The translations under genes and the position numbers were made by a program. The notes beneath the pieces are model-generated. The model searched no databases. It was not told the origin of the DNA and saw only the letters and a program-made list of their open reading frames with translations. Positions 8,855 through 16,255 of a stretch of DNA of 24,454 nt are shown here, piece after piece. Origin of the DNA: a virus. The stretch lies in IMG/VR virus record IMGVR_UViG_3300031741_000020, positions 1 through 24,454 of that record, one strand, 5' to 3'. Position 1 is the stretch's first letter. Each line of letters opens with the position of its first letter.

Positions 8855-9318
8855 CACATAAGCTCCATAGGAACTATAGACGTCGATCCGCCAGAGCACA
8901 ATCCATAAGGCTTTAGCATGTCCCTGGTCAGATCACTGACAATTGGGTTCGCTGTAGAGCCAGCGTCAAATTTTAGAGTAACAGATCCAGCTTTAAGCTC
9001 TGTAAGTGGGTCACCACCGTCAGTGCTTGTAGAACCAGCATTGTTAATTGCATAAGCAATCTCACATTGTGCATTTTTAATTGCAATTGGTGTGTCAGGG
9101 CAATCAGCTGTTCTTGGAAAAGCTAATACCTGATCGTCCTCACATGCATCACCGTACCAAACACATAGTAAGTCAAGTTGTTGAGCAGCTGAGACTAAAG
9201 ACTTCTCCTTAGTAGGCTCATCAAGCAATGCCCAGGTCTCATAGCCGTAGCGCACTGCAAGATAAGCGTCTGCTTCCACAACTGTTACATATGTGTCTGT
9301 ACCCACGGTGATGGTCAT
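8854..9318 (-). CDS. Head-tail adaptor (DnaT-like family PF20557)
   Basis: The protein has 154 residues. The N-terminal part (YVTVVEADAYLAVRYGYETW, then a helix ending in AAQQLD, then LAFPRT) matches the family often labelled 'DnaT-like ssDNA-binding'. In head-tail modules this family behaves as the gp6-like adaptor that docks on the portal. The gene follows the capsid protein and a small protein, exactly where the adaptor is expected. A DNA-binding role is therefore unlikely here. A GGAG lies nine bases upstream of the ATG. It is coupled to the next gene through TGATG. Confidence 0.72.
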   Translation of the reverse strand: MTITVGTDTYVTVVEADAYLAVRYGYETWALLDEPTKEKSLVSAAQQLDLLCVWYGDACEDDQVLAFPRTADCPDTPIAIKNAQCEIAYAINNAGSTSTDGGDPLTELKAGSVTLKFDAGSTANPIVSDLTRDMLKPYGLCSGGSTSIVPMELM

Positions 9319-9321
9319 TTG

Positions 9322-9561
9322 TTATTCTCCGAGCTCGGCTTTCTTAATTGCTCCGTATTGAGCCTTTGTCATAAGTCTGGAACCTTCCCGCTTTGCTTCG
9401 AACTCAAGATTAGCTGTAGGGACTGTTACTTCTACTAATGGCTCTTCACCTTCGTTAACGTCCACCTGGATGGCTGGATAGCCATAAATGGTTGAACCAG
9501 GTGTATAAATGAGTTTGGCAATGTACATCTTGGTGGTAGCTTCTGGTTTTACTTCTGACAT
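9322..9561 (-). CDS. Small protein downstream of the major capsid gene, unknown
   Basis: This encodes 79 residues, acidic to neutral and probably beta-rich, with a C-terminal segment carrying LMTKAQYGAIKKAEL. AGGA lies eight bases before the ATG. Small proteins in this slot are sometimes head decoration or fibre-like proteins, but I do not recognise the family. The gene is separated from the capsid gene by a strong hairpin (9585-9602) and ends three bases before the adaptor gene. Confidence 0.7.
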   Translation of the reverse strand: MSEVKPEATTKMYIAKLIYTPGSTIYGYPAIQVDVNEGEEPLVEVTVPTANLEFEAKREGSRLMTKAQYGAIKKAELGE

Positions 9562-9584
9562 GGTTTCATCCTGTGTGATATGTA

Positions 9585-9602
9585 GCCCCTCCGAAGAGGG
9601 GC
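9585..9602 (-). terminator. UUCG-loop hairpin after the capsid gene (RNA stabiliser or partial terminator)
   Basis: The minus-strand RNA reads GCCCCTC-TTCG-GAGGGGC, a 7-bp perfect stem closed by an extra-stable C(UUCG)G tetraloop, 18 bases past the capsid stop. No T-run follows (TACATATC), so it is a poor intrinsic terminator. It more likely protects the capsid message from 3' exonucleases or weakly attenuates. Confidence 0.7.
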
Positions 9603-9619
9603 GGTTTAACTGCAGTTAC

Positions 9620-10552
9620 TTATGCTTTAGCGCCAGTAAGGCCTGTAAGGCGTGCAATACAACGACGATTAAAGATGGCAAAGTTCATGTAAGCCTTGAT
9701 ACGATAGATGTTCTCGTCCTTGGTTTCCATGGCTCCTACATCCTCAAAGGTAATACCAGCTGGAGTGGCTTGTGGGTAGATCATAGCAGCACCAACTTTC
9801 TTGGTACCGTCATCCCACACGCCAAAATAGGCTGAAGAAAGAACGCCGCCTGTAAGGGCTGCACCAGCTGCAGTTTCGGTTACAGACAGCCAATCGTTCT
9901 GGAAAATTGGGATACCGTTATATACGTCCATCTGCACAGTTCTATCACCGACTTTAACCTCGGCCATTGGAACTCCGCCAAGGGTTCGAAGCATGTCACG
10001 ATATGCACGAAGATCGCGACCTGTCATCATAATCCAGTCAACAACACCGTCTTTCGATTTAACCTTGTCAATAGCTGCATCAAGCATGGCGAAAGTCATA
10101 GCTCCACCAGTTACGTACTGCTCACTATCCACGAGGGAGTGAAGAGAGTTCATGGCTGGTGCAGTACCACTACCAGTAGCCATTCCTTCTTGGAGATTAC
10201 GGCCAACCTGCTTGGACTTAGATGCAACTTCCATTGCAACAACATCATTAATATCAGAGCCAGACATTGCGATCTGGAGCTTATTAATCTCAGCGTCACC
10301 AATACATGTGGTAGGCTCAAAAGGTACGGCAGTTACAGCGGATGGCGCCTTTGCCGTAATAGTTCCGCCGATAGCCAGGAACTGAGCATCGCCCATTGTG
10401 GTCTCACGATTTACAGTAATGCCTGAACCTGCGAAGCCGATCCAAGGGATAAAGCCCCAAATAGGGTTGGTAGTGAAAATGTCTTCTACGATACCAGCGA
10501 TAAGCTGATCTCTGGTTCGTTTTTTAAACTCGGGAAGGGTCATTGTAGTCAT
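9620..10552 (-). CDS. Major capsid protein (HK97 fold)
   Basis: The protein has 310 residues. I chose the ATG at 10552 because a perfect AAGGAGG lies eight bases upstream. The longer frame from 10648 runs back through the leader hairpins. The sequence has a helical N-terminus (LPEFKKRTRDQLIAGIVEDIF), a GDAQFLAIGGTITAK strand region and the FVPF-like VPFEPTT. A long Ala-rich helix (VVAMEVASKSKQVGRNLQEGM) follows, then an axial-domain-like GGVLSSAYFGVWDDGT and a C-terminal RIKAYMNFAIFNRR. It follows the scaffold gene and has its own promoter and structured leader. There is no long N-terminal delta domain, in line with a separate scaffold. Confidence 0.88.
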   Translation of the reverse strand: MTTMTLPEFKKRTRDQLIAGIVEDIFTTNPIWGFIPWIGFAGSGITVNRETTMGDAQFLAIGGTITAKAPSAVTAVPFEPTTCIGDAEINKLQIAMSGSDINDVVAMEVASKSKQVGRNLQEGMATGSGTAPAMNSLHSLVDSEQYVTGGAMTFAMLDAAIDKVKSKDGVVDWIMMTGRDLRAYRDMLRTLGGVPMAEVKVGDRTVQMDVYNGIPIFQNDWLSVTETAAGAALTGGVLSSAYFGVWDDGTKKVGAAMIYPQATPAGITFEDVGAMETKDENIYRIKAYMNFAIFNRRCIARLTGLTGAKA

Positions 10553-10574
10553 TGTTGTGTCCTCCTTGGACAAT

Positions 10575-10601
10575 AAAAAAGGGGCATACCTCACGTATGC
10601 C
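10575..10601 (-). terminator. Intrinsic terminator / attenuator inside the capsid leader
   Basis: The minus strand reads GGCATAC-GTGAG-GTATGCC followed by CC and six T. A second upstream copy of the 5' arm, GGGGCATAC (10618-10626), can pair over nine bases with the same 3' arm (10581-10589). It also overlaps the small GAAC hairpin at 10624-10635. The hairpin lies between the promoter and the capsid start, so it can only act as an attenuator or must be read through. Confidence 0.65.
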
Positions 10602-10652
10602 GTTATCTGGCTGTGAAGTATGCCCCTGTTCAGGGAAACGAAGGACACCTGT

Positions 10653-10670
10653 TCAGATGCACCGTCTCAT
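10653..10670 (-). CDS. Possible five-residue leader peptide (MRRCI)
   Basis: An ATG at 10670-10668 is preceded by AAGGAG with an eight-base spacer and reads Met-Arg-Arg-Cys-Ile-stop. Its SD overlaps the 3' arm of the first leader stem, and its stop lies in the loop of the second CTGAACAG repeat. A ribosome on it would disrupt these stems. Whether it is translated is unknown. Confidence 0.4.
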   Translation of the reverse strand: MRRCI

Positions 10671-10726
10671 AAGTTATGCTCCTTACCTTTTCTGTTCAGT
10701 CCGGGTAAGGCTTAATTATTATATAA

Positions 10727-10755
10727 ATTATACTCTAAACCTTCTTAAAAGTCAA
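10727..10755 (-). promoter_or_regulatory. Strong sigma70 promoter for the capsid/tail genes
   Basis: On the minus strand TTGACT (10755-10750) is separated by 17 bases from a perfect TATAAT (10732-10727). The predicted start is near 10720. It lies in the 273-base gap between scaffold and capsid genes and would boost capsid and tail expression independently of the terminase promoter. Confidence 0.85.
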
Positions 10756-10825
10756 GATAAATCTTCAGAAATCGATCATCTATATGATATCATTGAAGAA
10801 ATTCTATGATTCAATCTAAGAGATC

Positions 10826-11530
10826 TTAACTCACGCCTCTTTCTTTAAGGCCTGCACTTATATTCTGCATGGATGAATTACCACTTGCATCACCTGTTCC
10901 ACTACCAGCTGAGTGCCCGTCCCCGCCTGCGCCGTCGGACGCCTTCATTATTGAGTCTTTCGCTGGATATGCATCAATAATAGATGTCATAGCCTCGTCA
11001 AAGCCTGCAAGCTCTCCTGGCTTAGTCTTTGAGTAGATGGGGTTCCCTGCAGCGTCATTTGCCGACCCATCTGGGTTGAAGTGTTTACCAAATGTCGCTT
11101 GTGCGATGTCCGGTGGCAGCACCGTTCCCTTGATGACCTTACTAGTGGCAAACTGTGAACCTGTAGTAGCCTCAAAAAGTTTCGTATTAAGACCGGTCTT
11201 CTCTGTCTCCCAGGTCGTTTCCTTATCTGCCCACGTTTTGTTAATAAGATCACGTTGTGCCTCCAAGTCAGCTTTGCCTTTGTCACTCATACCACCAACA
11301 TCCTCTAGGGCCTTACGGGCTGCTGTGGCATCCAGATCACCAAAAGCCTCCAGTGCAGTGGCTGCATCTGAGAGCTTTTTTCTACGGTCATTGCTCTCTG
11401 CCGTTATAGTAGCTATCTTAGCCTGAGCACCTATGGCATCAATTGTAATCTCGCTCTCACCATCAATTACTACAGGGTGTCCGCCTTTCATTTCAATAGC
11501 TTTTCCATCTTCAGTCAGTTTGTACTTCAT
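10826..11530 (-). CDS. Capsid scaffolding protein
   Basis: The protein has 234 residues. The N-terminus (MKYKLTEDGKAIEMKGGHPVVIDG) and the long charged helical middle (residues about 35-130, rich in Ala, Glu, Lys, Asp) fit the DUF6651-like scaffold proteins of siphophages. So does the Gly/Ser-rich tail with a conserved PxxIAQATFGKHF region. It lies directly upstream of the capsid gene, and the capsid protein lacks a built-in scaffold domain. The ATG overlaps the stop of a 50-residue gene (ATGA), with AGGAG about seven bases upstream. Confidence 0.8.
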   Translation of the reverse strand: MKYKLTEDGKAIEMKGGHPVVIDGESEITIDAIGAQAKIATITAESNDRRKKLSDAATALEAFGDLDATAARKALEDVGGMSDKGKADLEAQRDLINKTWADKETTWETEKTGLNTKLFEATTGSQFATSKVIKGTVLPPDIAQATFGKHFNPDGSANDAAGNPIYSKTKPGELAGFDEAMTSIIDAYPAKDSIMKASDGAGGDGHSAGSGTGDASGNSSMQNISAGLKERGVS

Positions 11531-11679
11531 TTTAAATCTCCTGTGTTTTTCTTGGTTTTATAATCTGTTATGTGTTTTTCTTCTACTACAGAGAAGTCTT
11601 GCTGTTCCCCCTCCTTACGGGTTACTCCATATAGTTTGTGTAACTCTGCCTGTCTGCTTTTAGTTATATATACTTTCAT
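11527..11679 (-). CDS. Small conserved-position protein (50 aa), unknown
   Basis: This is a 51-codon frame. Its ATG overlaps the stop of the GNAT-like gene (ATGA at 11679-11676) and its stop overlaps the scaffold ATG (ATGA at 11530-11527). AGAGGA lies about six bases upstream. The product starts MKVYITKSRQAELHKLYGV and is basic, with many Lys, Glu and Thr. Perfect coupling at both ends makes it a real gene. I do not recognise the family; a small head protein or scaffold cofactor is possible. Confidence 0.7.
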   Translation of the reverse strand: MKVYITKSRQAELHKLYGVTRKEGEQQDFSVVEEKHITDYKTKKNTGDLK

Positions 11680-12143
11680 TTTTTCCTCTTCTTTAGCTGA
11701 CCAGCTATATAGGTTGCATATCCTTCTATATGCTCTTTTGGTACTGTCATGTCATTAAAGTCATCTTTAGTGCCTTTTCCACCTGCCTTCATGTACAGTG
11801 CAGCTGCCTGTGGGTTCTCGGCATATACTACCAGCTTTTTACCAATAGACTGTTCGTATAGCTTACCAAGAACACGCATGCCAGAGGTTGTTTTTGATAC
11901 ATCGTCCCACCCACCTAGAGAGCCCATTGTATTTATTCTGTTCACCCCTTTACGTGTTATTAGGGAGCCTGCACCTATTACTTGCCCTGTTTTTGTGTCT
12001 AGGTCAATAGCGCCTGCTGCGCCTTTAGCCATAAGCTCTAGCGATCTCTTTACATAGCCGTAGGCATGCATTTTTGATTTGTCTTCAGGCTCTTTAAGTG
12101 TGGCTAGCAGCCTGCCTGCCTGCTCTTTGTAACAGTTACTCAT
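11676..12143 (-). CDS. GNAT-like acetyltransferase-fold protein in the head module
   Basis: The protein has 155 residues. The C-terminal half carries a pattern like GNAT motif B (VVYAENPQAAALYMKAGG; compare the usual N-x-x-A-x-x-x-Y-x-K-x-G). Before it is a strand-turn region (GQVIGAGSLITRKGVNRI). An obvious acetyl-CoA loop (Q/R-x-x-G-x-G/A) is not evident, so catalysis is uncertain. It starts inside the last eight bases of the MuF gene, after a GAGAA-type ribosome site. Similar small GNAT-fold proteins occur beside MuF genes, where they may modify host or virion proteins. Function is inferred weakly. Confidence 0.55.
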   Translation of the reverse strand: MSNCYKEQAGRLLATLKEPEDKSKMHAYGYVKRSLELMAKGAAGAIDLDTKTGQVIGAGSLITRKGVNRINTMGSLGGWDDVSKTTSGMRVLGKLYEQSIGKKLVVYAENPQAAALYMKAGGKGTKDDFNDMTVPKEHIEGYATYIAGQLKKRKK

Positions 12144-13323
12144 CGCATTTCTCTATTGTTATTAAGTAGCCACCGTCTTCTCCGAATGTGGTATTCAATA
12201 AGCCTGTTGTTGTGTATGGTTTATTGATAGGGCCTATATTGAGTTCTGTTACGCCCAGATCTTTGAGTAAAATAAGCTTTCCATTCTTATCCACAATATC
12301 ATTGAACCCTATCTGTTTGGATCTGACTAGATCCGCCCTTGTAGGGCCTATGGCATTATCTTGGAAGCTCTTTGATCTGGTCATCCACCAGTCGGCGTAG
12401 TTGCCGTCAATGGTGCCTTTTGACAGGATCTTTCGACCAGGTGACCTGATATACCATTTTTCATGTATCTCGTCCATTTCGTCAACGTCTATGCCTAGTT
12501 CTCTCCAAGTCTTGGTAATGGGTAGAAGCATGCATCTACATCTAGGATGTAATGGGCAAGACGGTGCTGATTTTGTACTTTTATATTGCTCGCCATCAAG
12601 AGCAGCGCACCTAGGACAAGTGCCTCTACCAGTCGTCGTATTGCCATTCTCCATGATAGCAGACCACTCAACTCTGTCGATGATGTCTTTGTTTGCTTCA
12701 TATATGTCCTCATGTGCCTTAGCATTAGCTGACTGTATGTACGATTTAGTGACAGTCTCTATATTCTGCTTATTGCCCTTAGCTGACAGCATATTATCAT
12801 ATCTGCCACCTAGTTCGCCCATAAGCTCTTTATAGCCTACGCCCCTTATCTGAGCAGATGCTATCTCGGCTTTTAGTGCACCATTCTCTTCTCGCATAGC
12901 TGACCACAGCCAATCGTCTAGGTATTTGCCTCCTAGCTTCTCATCCTGCACCATAGAGCCTATCTGTGCAGCCGACCTGGTTACATTGTCGAAGCCTTTA
13001 ACCCTGCCATCCCACGATAAGATCCTGTTAGTGTCCTTATACGAGAATGCACCAGCCTCGCCTGTGGCCTGCGCTATTGGTTTAGTGAGTTTATCAGTTA
13101 GCACCTTAACCATAGAGTCAGCCTCTTTGTACACTCTCTGCAAGCGCTCTCTGGATGGATAATTGCTATTCTTTTTAATGGCAGCCTGTATGCTCTTATT
13201 TGTAGCCTTCTTAGCTGTAGTGTAATACCTCAGAAGGTCTTTTATAGCCTTATCTTCGAATCCGTCAATCTTCTGGCGTTGTTCGATGAACTGAGCATAT
13301 TGTATTTTAGTTTCTTTTTTCAT
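12136..13323 (-). CDS. Minor head protein, phage Mu F-like (SPP1 gp7 family)
   Basis: The protein has 395 residues. The long helical N-terminus is followed by the MuF core with the conserved metal-binding pattern TCPRCAALDGEQY near residue 235 and CPLHPRCRCMLLP near residue 258. These Cys and His residues define the family. MuF proteins sit inside the capsid near the portal and are injected or assist assembly. The region after residue 290 is a C-terminal extension without a recognised domain. It lies between portal and scaffold as in SPP1. The ribosome site is weak (AAGG about six bases before the ATG). Confidence 0.9.
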   Translation of the reverse strand: MKKETKIQYAQFIEQRQKIDGFEDKAIKDLLRYYTTAKKATNKSIQAAIKKNSNYPSRERLQRVYKEADSMVKVLTDKLTKPIAQATGEAGAFSYKDTNRILSWDGRVKGFDNVTRSAAQIGSMVQDEKLGGKYLDDWLWSAMREENGALKAEIASAQIRGVGYKELMGELGGRYDNMLSAKGNKQNIETVTKSYIQSANAKAHEDIYEANKDIIDRVEWSAIMENGNTTTGRGTCPRCAALDGEQYKSTKSAPSCPLHPRCRCMLLPITKTWRELGIDVDEMDEIHEKWYIRSPGRKILSKGTIDGNYADWWMTRSKSFQDNAIGPTRADLVRSKQIGFNDIVDKNGKLILLKDLGVTELNIGPINKPYTTTGLLNTTFGEDGGYLITIEKCDE

Positions 13324-13390
13324 TGGTTGCCTTTATGTCATTAGCCCATGCTATAACACTTACTAATTCAGTATCATACGTCTTCTTCAT
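13307..13390 (-). CDS. Possible 27-residue ORF bridging portal and MuF genes
   Basis: An ATG at 13390 inside the portal 3' end has AGAGGG about five bases upstream. It runs 27 codons, starting MKKTYDTELVSVIAWAND, to a stop inside the start of the MuF gene. It spans the otherwise empty 50 bases between those genes. It could carry ribosomes onto the weak MuF start. No family is recognised and chance is not excluded. Confidence 0.25.
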   Translation of the reverse strand: MKKTYDTELVSVIAWANDIKATNEKRN

Positions 13391-14858
13391 TATCGCCCTC
13401 TGCTTCTCCGTCACCAGGAGCATCGCCAAACGCAGCACCAGCCATTCTGGCCATATCAATACTGTCTTGCTTCTCTTGCTCCATATCGTCTTCCATATCA
13501 TCCCACGATAGGTGCTCTTGAAACACACCACGACGTCTGAACTCTGTAAAGCATGCCTGCGCTGAGAGTATGCCTTGCTCATTAGCCTTTAATATGGCAT
13601 TAAGCTCTGCAGGGTCAGCCACACCGAAGTTATACTCTTTATTGACGGTCAGGCCATCATCTGGAAATTCCTTACCTACGAACGATGCTGCTATTTTAAA
13701 TGATTGTATAAGTATGGATTCGAACTCTGTGGCCCACGTGCCTAGAGAGCTATTAGACTCAGCTGATGTAAGGGCCTTCTCGGTAGCTGTCATACTACCT
13801 GTACGTGGTATTAGTTGCTGTAAGCCATACAGGGCCATCTGAGCTTCTGTCTCTTTTATGTCTTGTAGCCCTGCTGCTATGCTAGATCCGGTCATTTCAA
13901 CAACTTTAAGGTCAGCTGAATCCTCTTCGCTGTTAATCAATGCCCTACCCATCGGTAATACAGCCAAGTCCAGATGTTTACCGAAATACAGGGGAAATCT
14001 ACAATAAGCAAGATAATTGTCTTGATTGCTAGAGGATCTCCAATGTTTGCCATTTAGCTCTGCGAGATCCATAAGAGGGGTCTCACCTATCAATTGTGAT
14101 ATCTCTTCGCCAGGTATGAATACAGTTACCGGTATTATATTCACGGAGAATGTGCCACTGTCTATCAGTGTATATGTGGTATTATCTTCTTCATGTAATT
14201 CCCACTTCCCTGGCTCTAAGACCCTTACTCTTTTTACTCTTTTATAGCCGAAGCGGCCTATGCGTACCAATGATGTCTCCTTTATACGCAATTGGACTAT
14301 AAAGCCACTATCGTCTATTATCCCGCCTAGCATGTCATCTGTGTTGATCTCTTTGAAATAAGGCCGTATACCAGCGTTCTTTTCATCAGCAACAGTCTGT
14401 ATGCTATCGTCTTTCTTCGGCATGTCAATTAGTATGTACGACATACCTTTGCTTACGCCATTAAAGAAGTTGCGTTTACAGAATACGTTCATATCGTTGC
14501 CAGACGTATCTATAGCCATGCCCCATTCAGTGAATATGGGGTCTATGCCGTCTTTCATGACTATGTCGGACTGGAACACCTGCCCTGTAAGAAATGACGT
14601 TGTTTTTCGGTATATATTAAGAAGTGTACTGGCATCTAGCCTAGAGTTGTACGATGTGTCAGACTCCAATGTGTGATCTGGTAAAAATACCTTACCAGCG
14701 CCTTTCATGGCAGATGTACCACCTAAGAGTGTCTTAGGCAGTAAGCTGTCTGTGTGCCATTGTCGCATGCTGTTGTCCATTATAGCTACTGCATCCGGTT
14801 GTTCGGTAGTTATCCCTGTGGTGCCTGTAGTGATATTGTTTACTGTCTCGCTAGCCAT
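13374..14858 (-). CDS. Portal protein (DUF4055-like)
   Basis: The protein has 494 residues. Landmarks include LPKTLLGGTSAMKGAGKVFLP near residue 40 and NIYRKTTSFLTGQVF near residue 85. GMSYILIDMP follows near 140, then an LAELNGKHWRSSSNQDNYL segment near 270 and the clip/crown region with GSMTATEK. The C-terminus is very acidic (DDMEDDMEQE onwards), as in many portals. It follows the large terminase gene and precedes MuF. It forms the 12-subunit channel for DNA packaging and exit. GGAGG lies six bases before the ATG. Confidence 0.88.
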   Translation of the reverse strand: MASETVNNITTGTTGITTEQPDAVAIMDNSMRQWHTDSLLPKTLLGGTSAMKGAGKVFLPDHTLESDTSYNSRLDASTLLNIYRKTTSFLTGQVFQSDIVMKDGIDPIFTEWGMAIDTSGNDMNVFCKRNFFNGVSKGMSYILIDMPKKDDSIQTVADEKNAGIRPYFKEINTDDMLGGIIDDSGFIVQLRIKETSLVRIGRFGYKRVKRVRVLEPGKWELHEEDNTTYTLIDSGTFSVNIIPVTVFIPGEEISQLIGETPLMDLAELNGKHWRSSSNQDNYLAYCRFPLYFGKHLDLAVLPMGRALINSEEDSADLKVVEMTGSSIAAGLQDIKETEAQMALYGLQQLIPRTGSMTATEKALTSAESNSSLGTWATEFESILIQSFKIAASFVGKEFPDDGLTVNKEYNFGVADPAELNAILKANEQGILSAQACFTEFRRRGVFQEHLSWDDMEDDMEQEKQDSIDMARMAGAAFGDAPGDGEAEGDNEEDV

Positions 14859-14883
14859 GTAGTCCTCCGACTGGTTCGAGATG

Positions 14884-14903
14884 GCTCCCAGGTGCTCCCA
14901 GGT
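14884..14903 (-). repeat. Tandem 10-bp repeat in the portal leader
   Basis: GCTCCCAGGT occurs twice head to tail on the plus strand (14884-14893, 14894-14903), giving two GGGAG motifs on the minus-strand leader 26-36 bases before the true portal SD. Function is unknown. Confidence 0.6.
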
Positions 14904-14950
14904 TGATCTCAGATCGATATAGATATCTTCTCTATATATTGATATAGAAT

Positions 14951-14972
14951 GATTCTAAGATCTCTTAGAATC
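14951..14972. promoter_or_regulatory. Perfect 10-bp dyad in the terminase-portal gap, possible operator
   Basis: GATTCTAAGA and TCTTAGAATC flank a 2-bp centre. Its 14-bp core TAAGATCTCTTAGA recurs on the opposite strand at 10815-10828, near the end of the scaffold gene and about 60 bp upstream of the capsid promoter. No convincing promoter was found in this 160-base gap (14859-15019), which is otherwise AT-rich and gene-free. Confidence 0.5.
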
Positions 14973-15019
14973 GATTTAAATGATTCGTATTACGATAATG
15001 TAATTAGCAATTATATGAT

Positions 15020-16255
15020 TCATAACTCCATAATCTTTGTAGTAACCTTTTTAATTGGATACAGAAAGGCTATAGGGTATGTGCCTGCATCTGTCATATC
15101 ATCGAACTTACCATGGCCTTTCTCTGGTAGCCCGTTCTGGTCATATACCTGTTGTTCTAAGGCATCACTGAAGTTAGGGCATTTGTCTATGTTAACGAAT
15201 AAGGTTCTCTCACCTAGACCATTGCATAGCATCTTGTTCGTGGCCATTACTCTGTCTTTGATGTTTGGATTCTTTTTGTTGGCTTTGACTTTAAATCCCG
15301 CTTGTCGCAGAGTAGCAATATCTGATATGGTGGCATTGACAGACTTTCGTGAACTCCCTGATGCATCTGGATACACAGTAATTGAGTGTAAGGGGTATCG
15401 CTCTTTAAGGACTCTGATTGTATCGGGGGTGTCGTAAGAGTTGAAAACCTCATCCACAGCGTGCAGATTATCGCCCCTATGCACATAAATGATAGCGCAC
15501 CCACGACCCACATTAAAGTCCATTCCCACCATAAGATTATCCGTTGACTGTATAAGCTCATTACTGCTGTTCTCCTCTCTGTCGTATTCATTCCATACTG
15601 GCATAGCCACCAGGTTGACGAATTCGCCATTGATGTATGCCTCGATTAACTGTGCTGGATAGTTGGCTCTTAGCTCATCTATGTAGTCATCCGGTAGGTT
15701 GTGTGCGTTGGAGTAGGTGGACATCTGGATGAGCTCGCTACCTGGTATTGGATTCTTTTTGAATAGCTCATATGTGGCCTTAAAGCCTTCAGGCGTTGTT
15801 GTGACGTACATCTGGTTCTTCTTTGGCGCTTTCTGTCTACATCTAGCCTTTGCCTTTCTCCAAGCCTCCAATGCCTTTTCTTCTGGTAGTACGTCCAGCT
15901 CATCGATAAATGCATCTAATACCTCAAATCCAATGATTCTATGTGGGTGCTCCATACTACGGCAGAATACAGATCCATAGCCATGTATATGTATTGTGTT
16001 CTCTGACCTATTTATCTTAAATGGTATGCCCTGCTCTGTGAGGTAGGATTCAATCTTAGGGTACCAAATGTCTTTAATCAGAGGAATAGTAGGTGCCAGG
16101 TAAAGCATGTTATAACCGGGATAGTCCTTCATAGTGGCTATCATTCTGAACATGCCCACCTCAGTCTTGCCAGAACCGAAGCCTGCCACGGCTGCTACGG
16201 ACTTAGCTGTAGACATCATAAACCTGGACTGAGGCTCTGACAGATGGATAGGCAT
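15020..16255 (-). CDS. terL: Terminase large subunit
   Basis: The protein has 411 residues. The ATPase domain has Walker A GFGSGKTE (25-32), Walker B LDAFIDELD (113-121, catalytic Glu 119) and coupling motif TTTPEG (152-157). The nuclease domain has Asp 246 in MVGMDFNVG, Asp 297 in VYPDASG and a late FDDMTDA motif, giving the expected RNase H-like acidic triad. It packages DNA through the portal and cuts the concatemer. The ATG overlaps the upstream stop (TAATG), with GAGGAA nearby. Both domains appear intact. Confidence 0.95.
   Translation of the reverse strand: MPIHLSEPQSRFMMSTAKSVAAVAGFGSGKTEVGMFRMIATMKDYPGYNMLYLAPTIPLIKDIWYPKIESYLTEQGIPFKINRSENTIHIHGYGSVFCRSMEHPHRIIGFEVLDAFIDELDVLPEEKALEAWRKAKARCRQKAPKKNQMYVTTTPEGFKATYELFKKNPIPGSELIQMSTYSNAHNLPDDYIDELRANYPAQLIEAYINGEFVNLVAMPVWNEYDREENSSNELIQSTDNLMVGMDFNVGRGCAIIYVHRGDNLHAVDEVFNSYDTPDTIRVLKERYPLHSITVYPDASGSSRKSVNATISDIATLRQAGFKVKANKKNPNIKDRVMATNKMLCNGLGERTLFVNIDKCPNFSDALEQQVYDQNGLPEKGHGKFDDMTDAGTYPIAFLYPIKKVTTKIMEL

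Larger units (their letters stand above)
10557..10720 (-). promoter_or_regulatory. Structured leader of the capsid mRNA
   Basis: This leader of about 168 bases contains several nested structures. Stem CCTTACC/GGTAAGG (10704-10710 with 10681-10687) covers a leader-peptide SD. Three copies of CTGAACAG lie at 10692-10699, 10649-10656 and 10626-10633. Two of these are loops of small hairpins (CATCT-GAAC-AGGTG and CCCT-GAAC-AGGG). A GTGTCCTTC segment (10640-10648) is able to pair over nine bases, with one wobble, to the capsid SD region GGAGGACAC (10557-10565). A terminator-like hairpin sits between them. Several of these pairings exclude each other. All pairings are read from sequence; a regulatory role is inferred. 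Confidence 0.6.

Noticed and set aside
8854-9318. DnaT-like replication protein
   Set aside because: Family name aside, the position after the capsid gene and coupling to neck genes point to a head-tail adaptor.
9620-10648. Longer capsid start at 10648
   Set aside because: The extra 32 codons lie over the leader hairpins and terminator, and a perfect SD precedes the ATG at 10552.
14970-15025. 15-codon ORF overlapping the terL stop
   Set aside because: GGAG is only two bases from the ATG and the sequence is nearly all A/T with Ile-rich output; likely chance.
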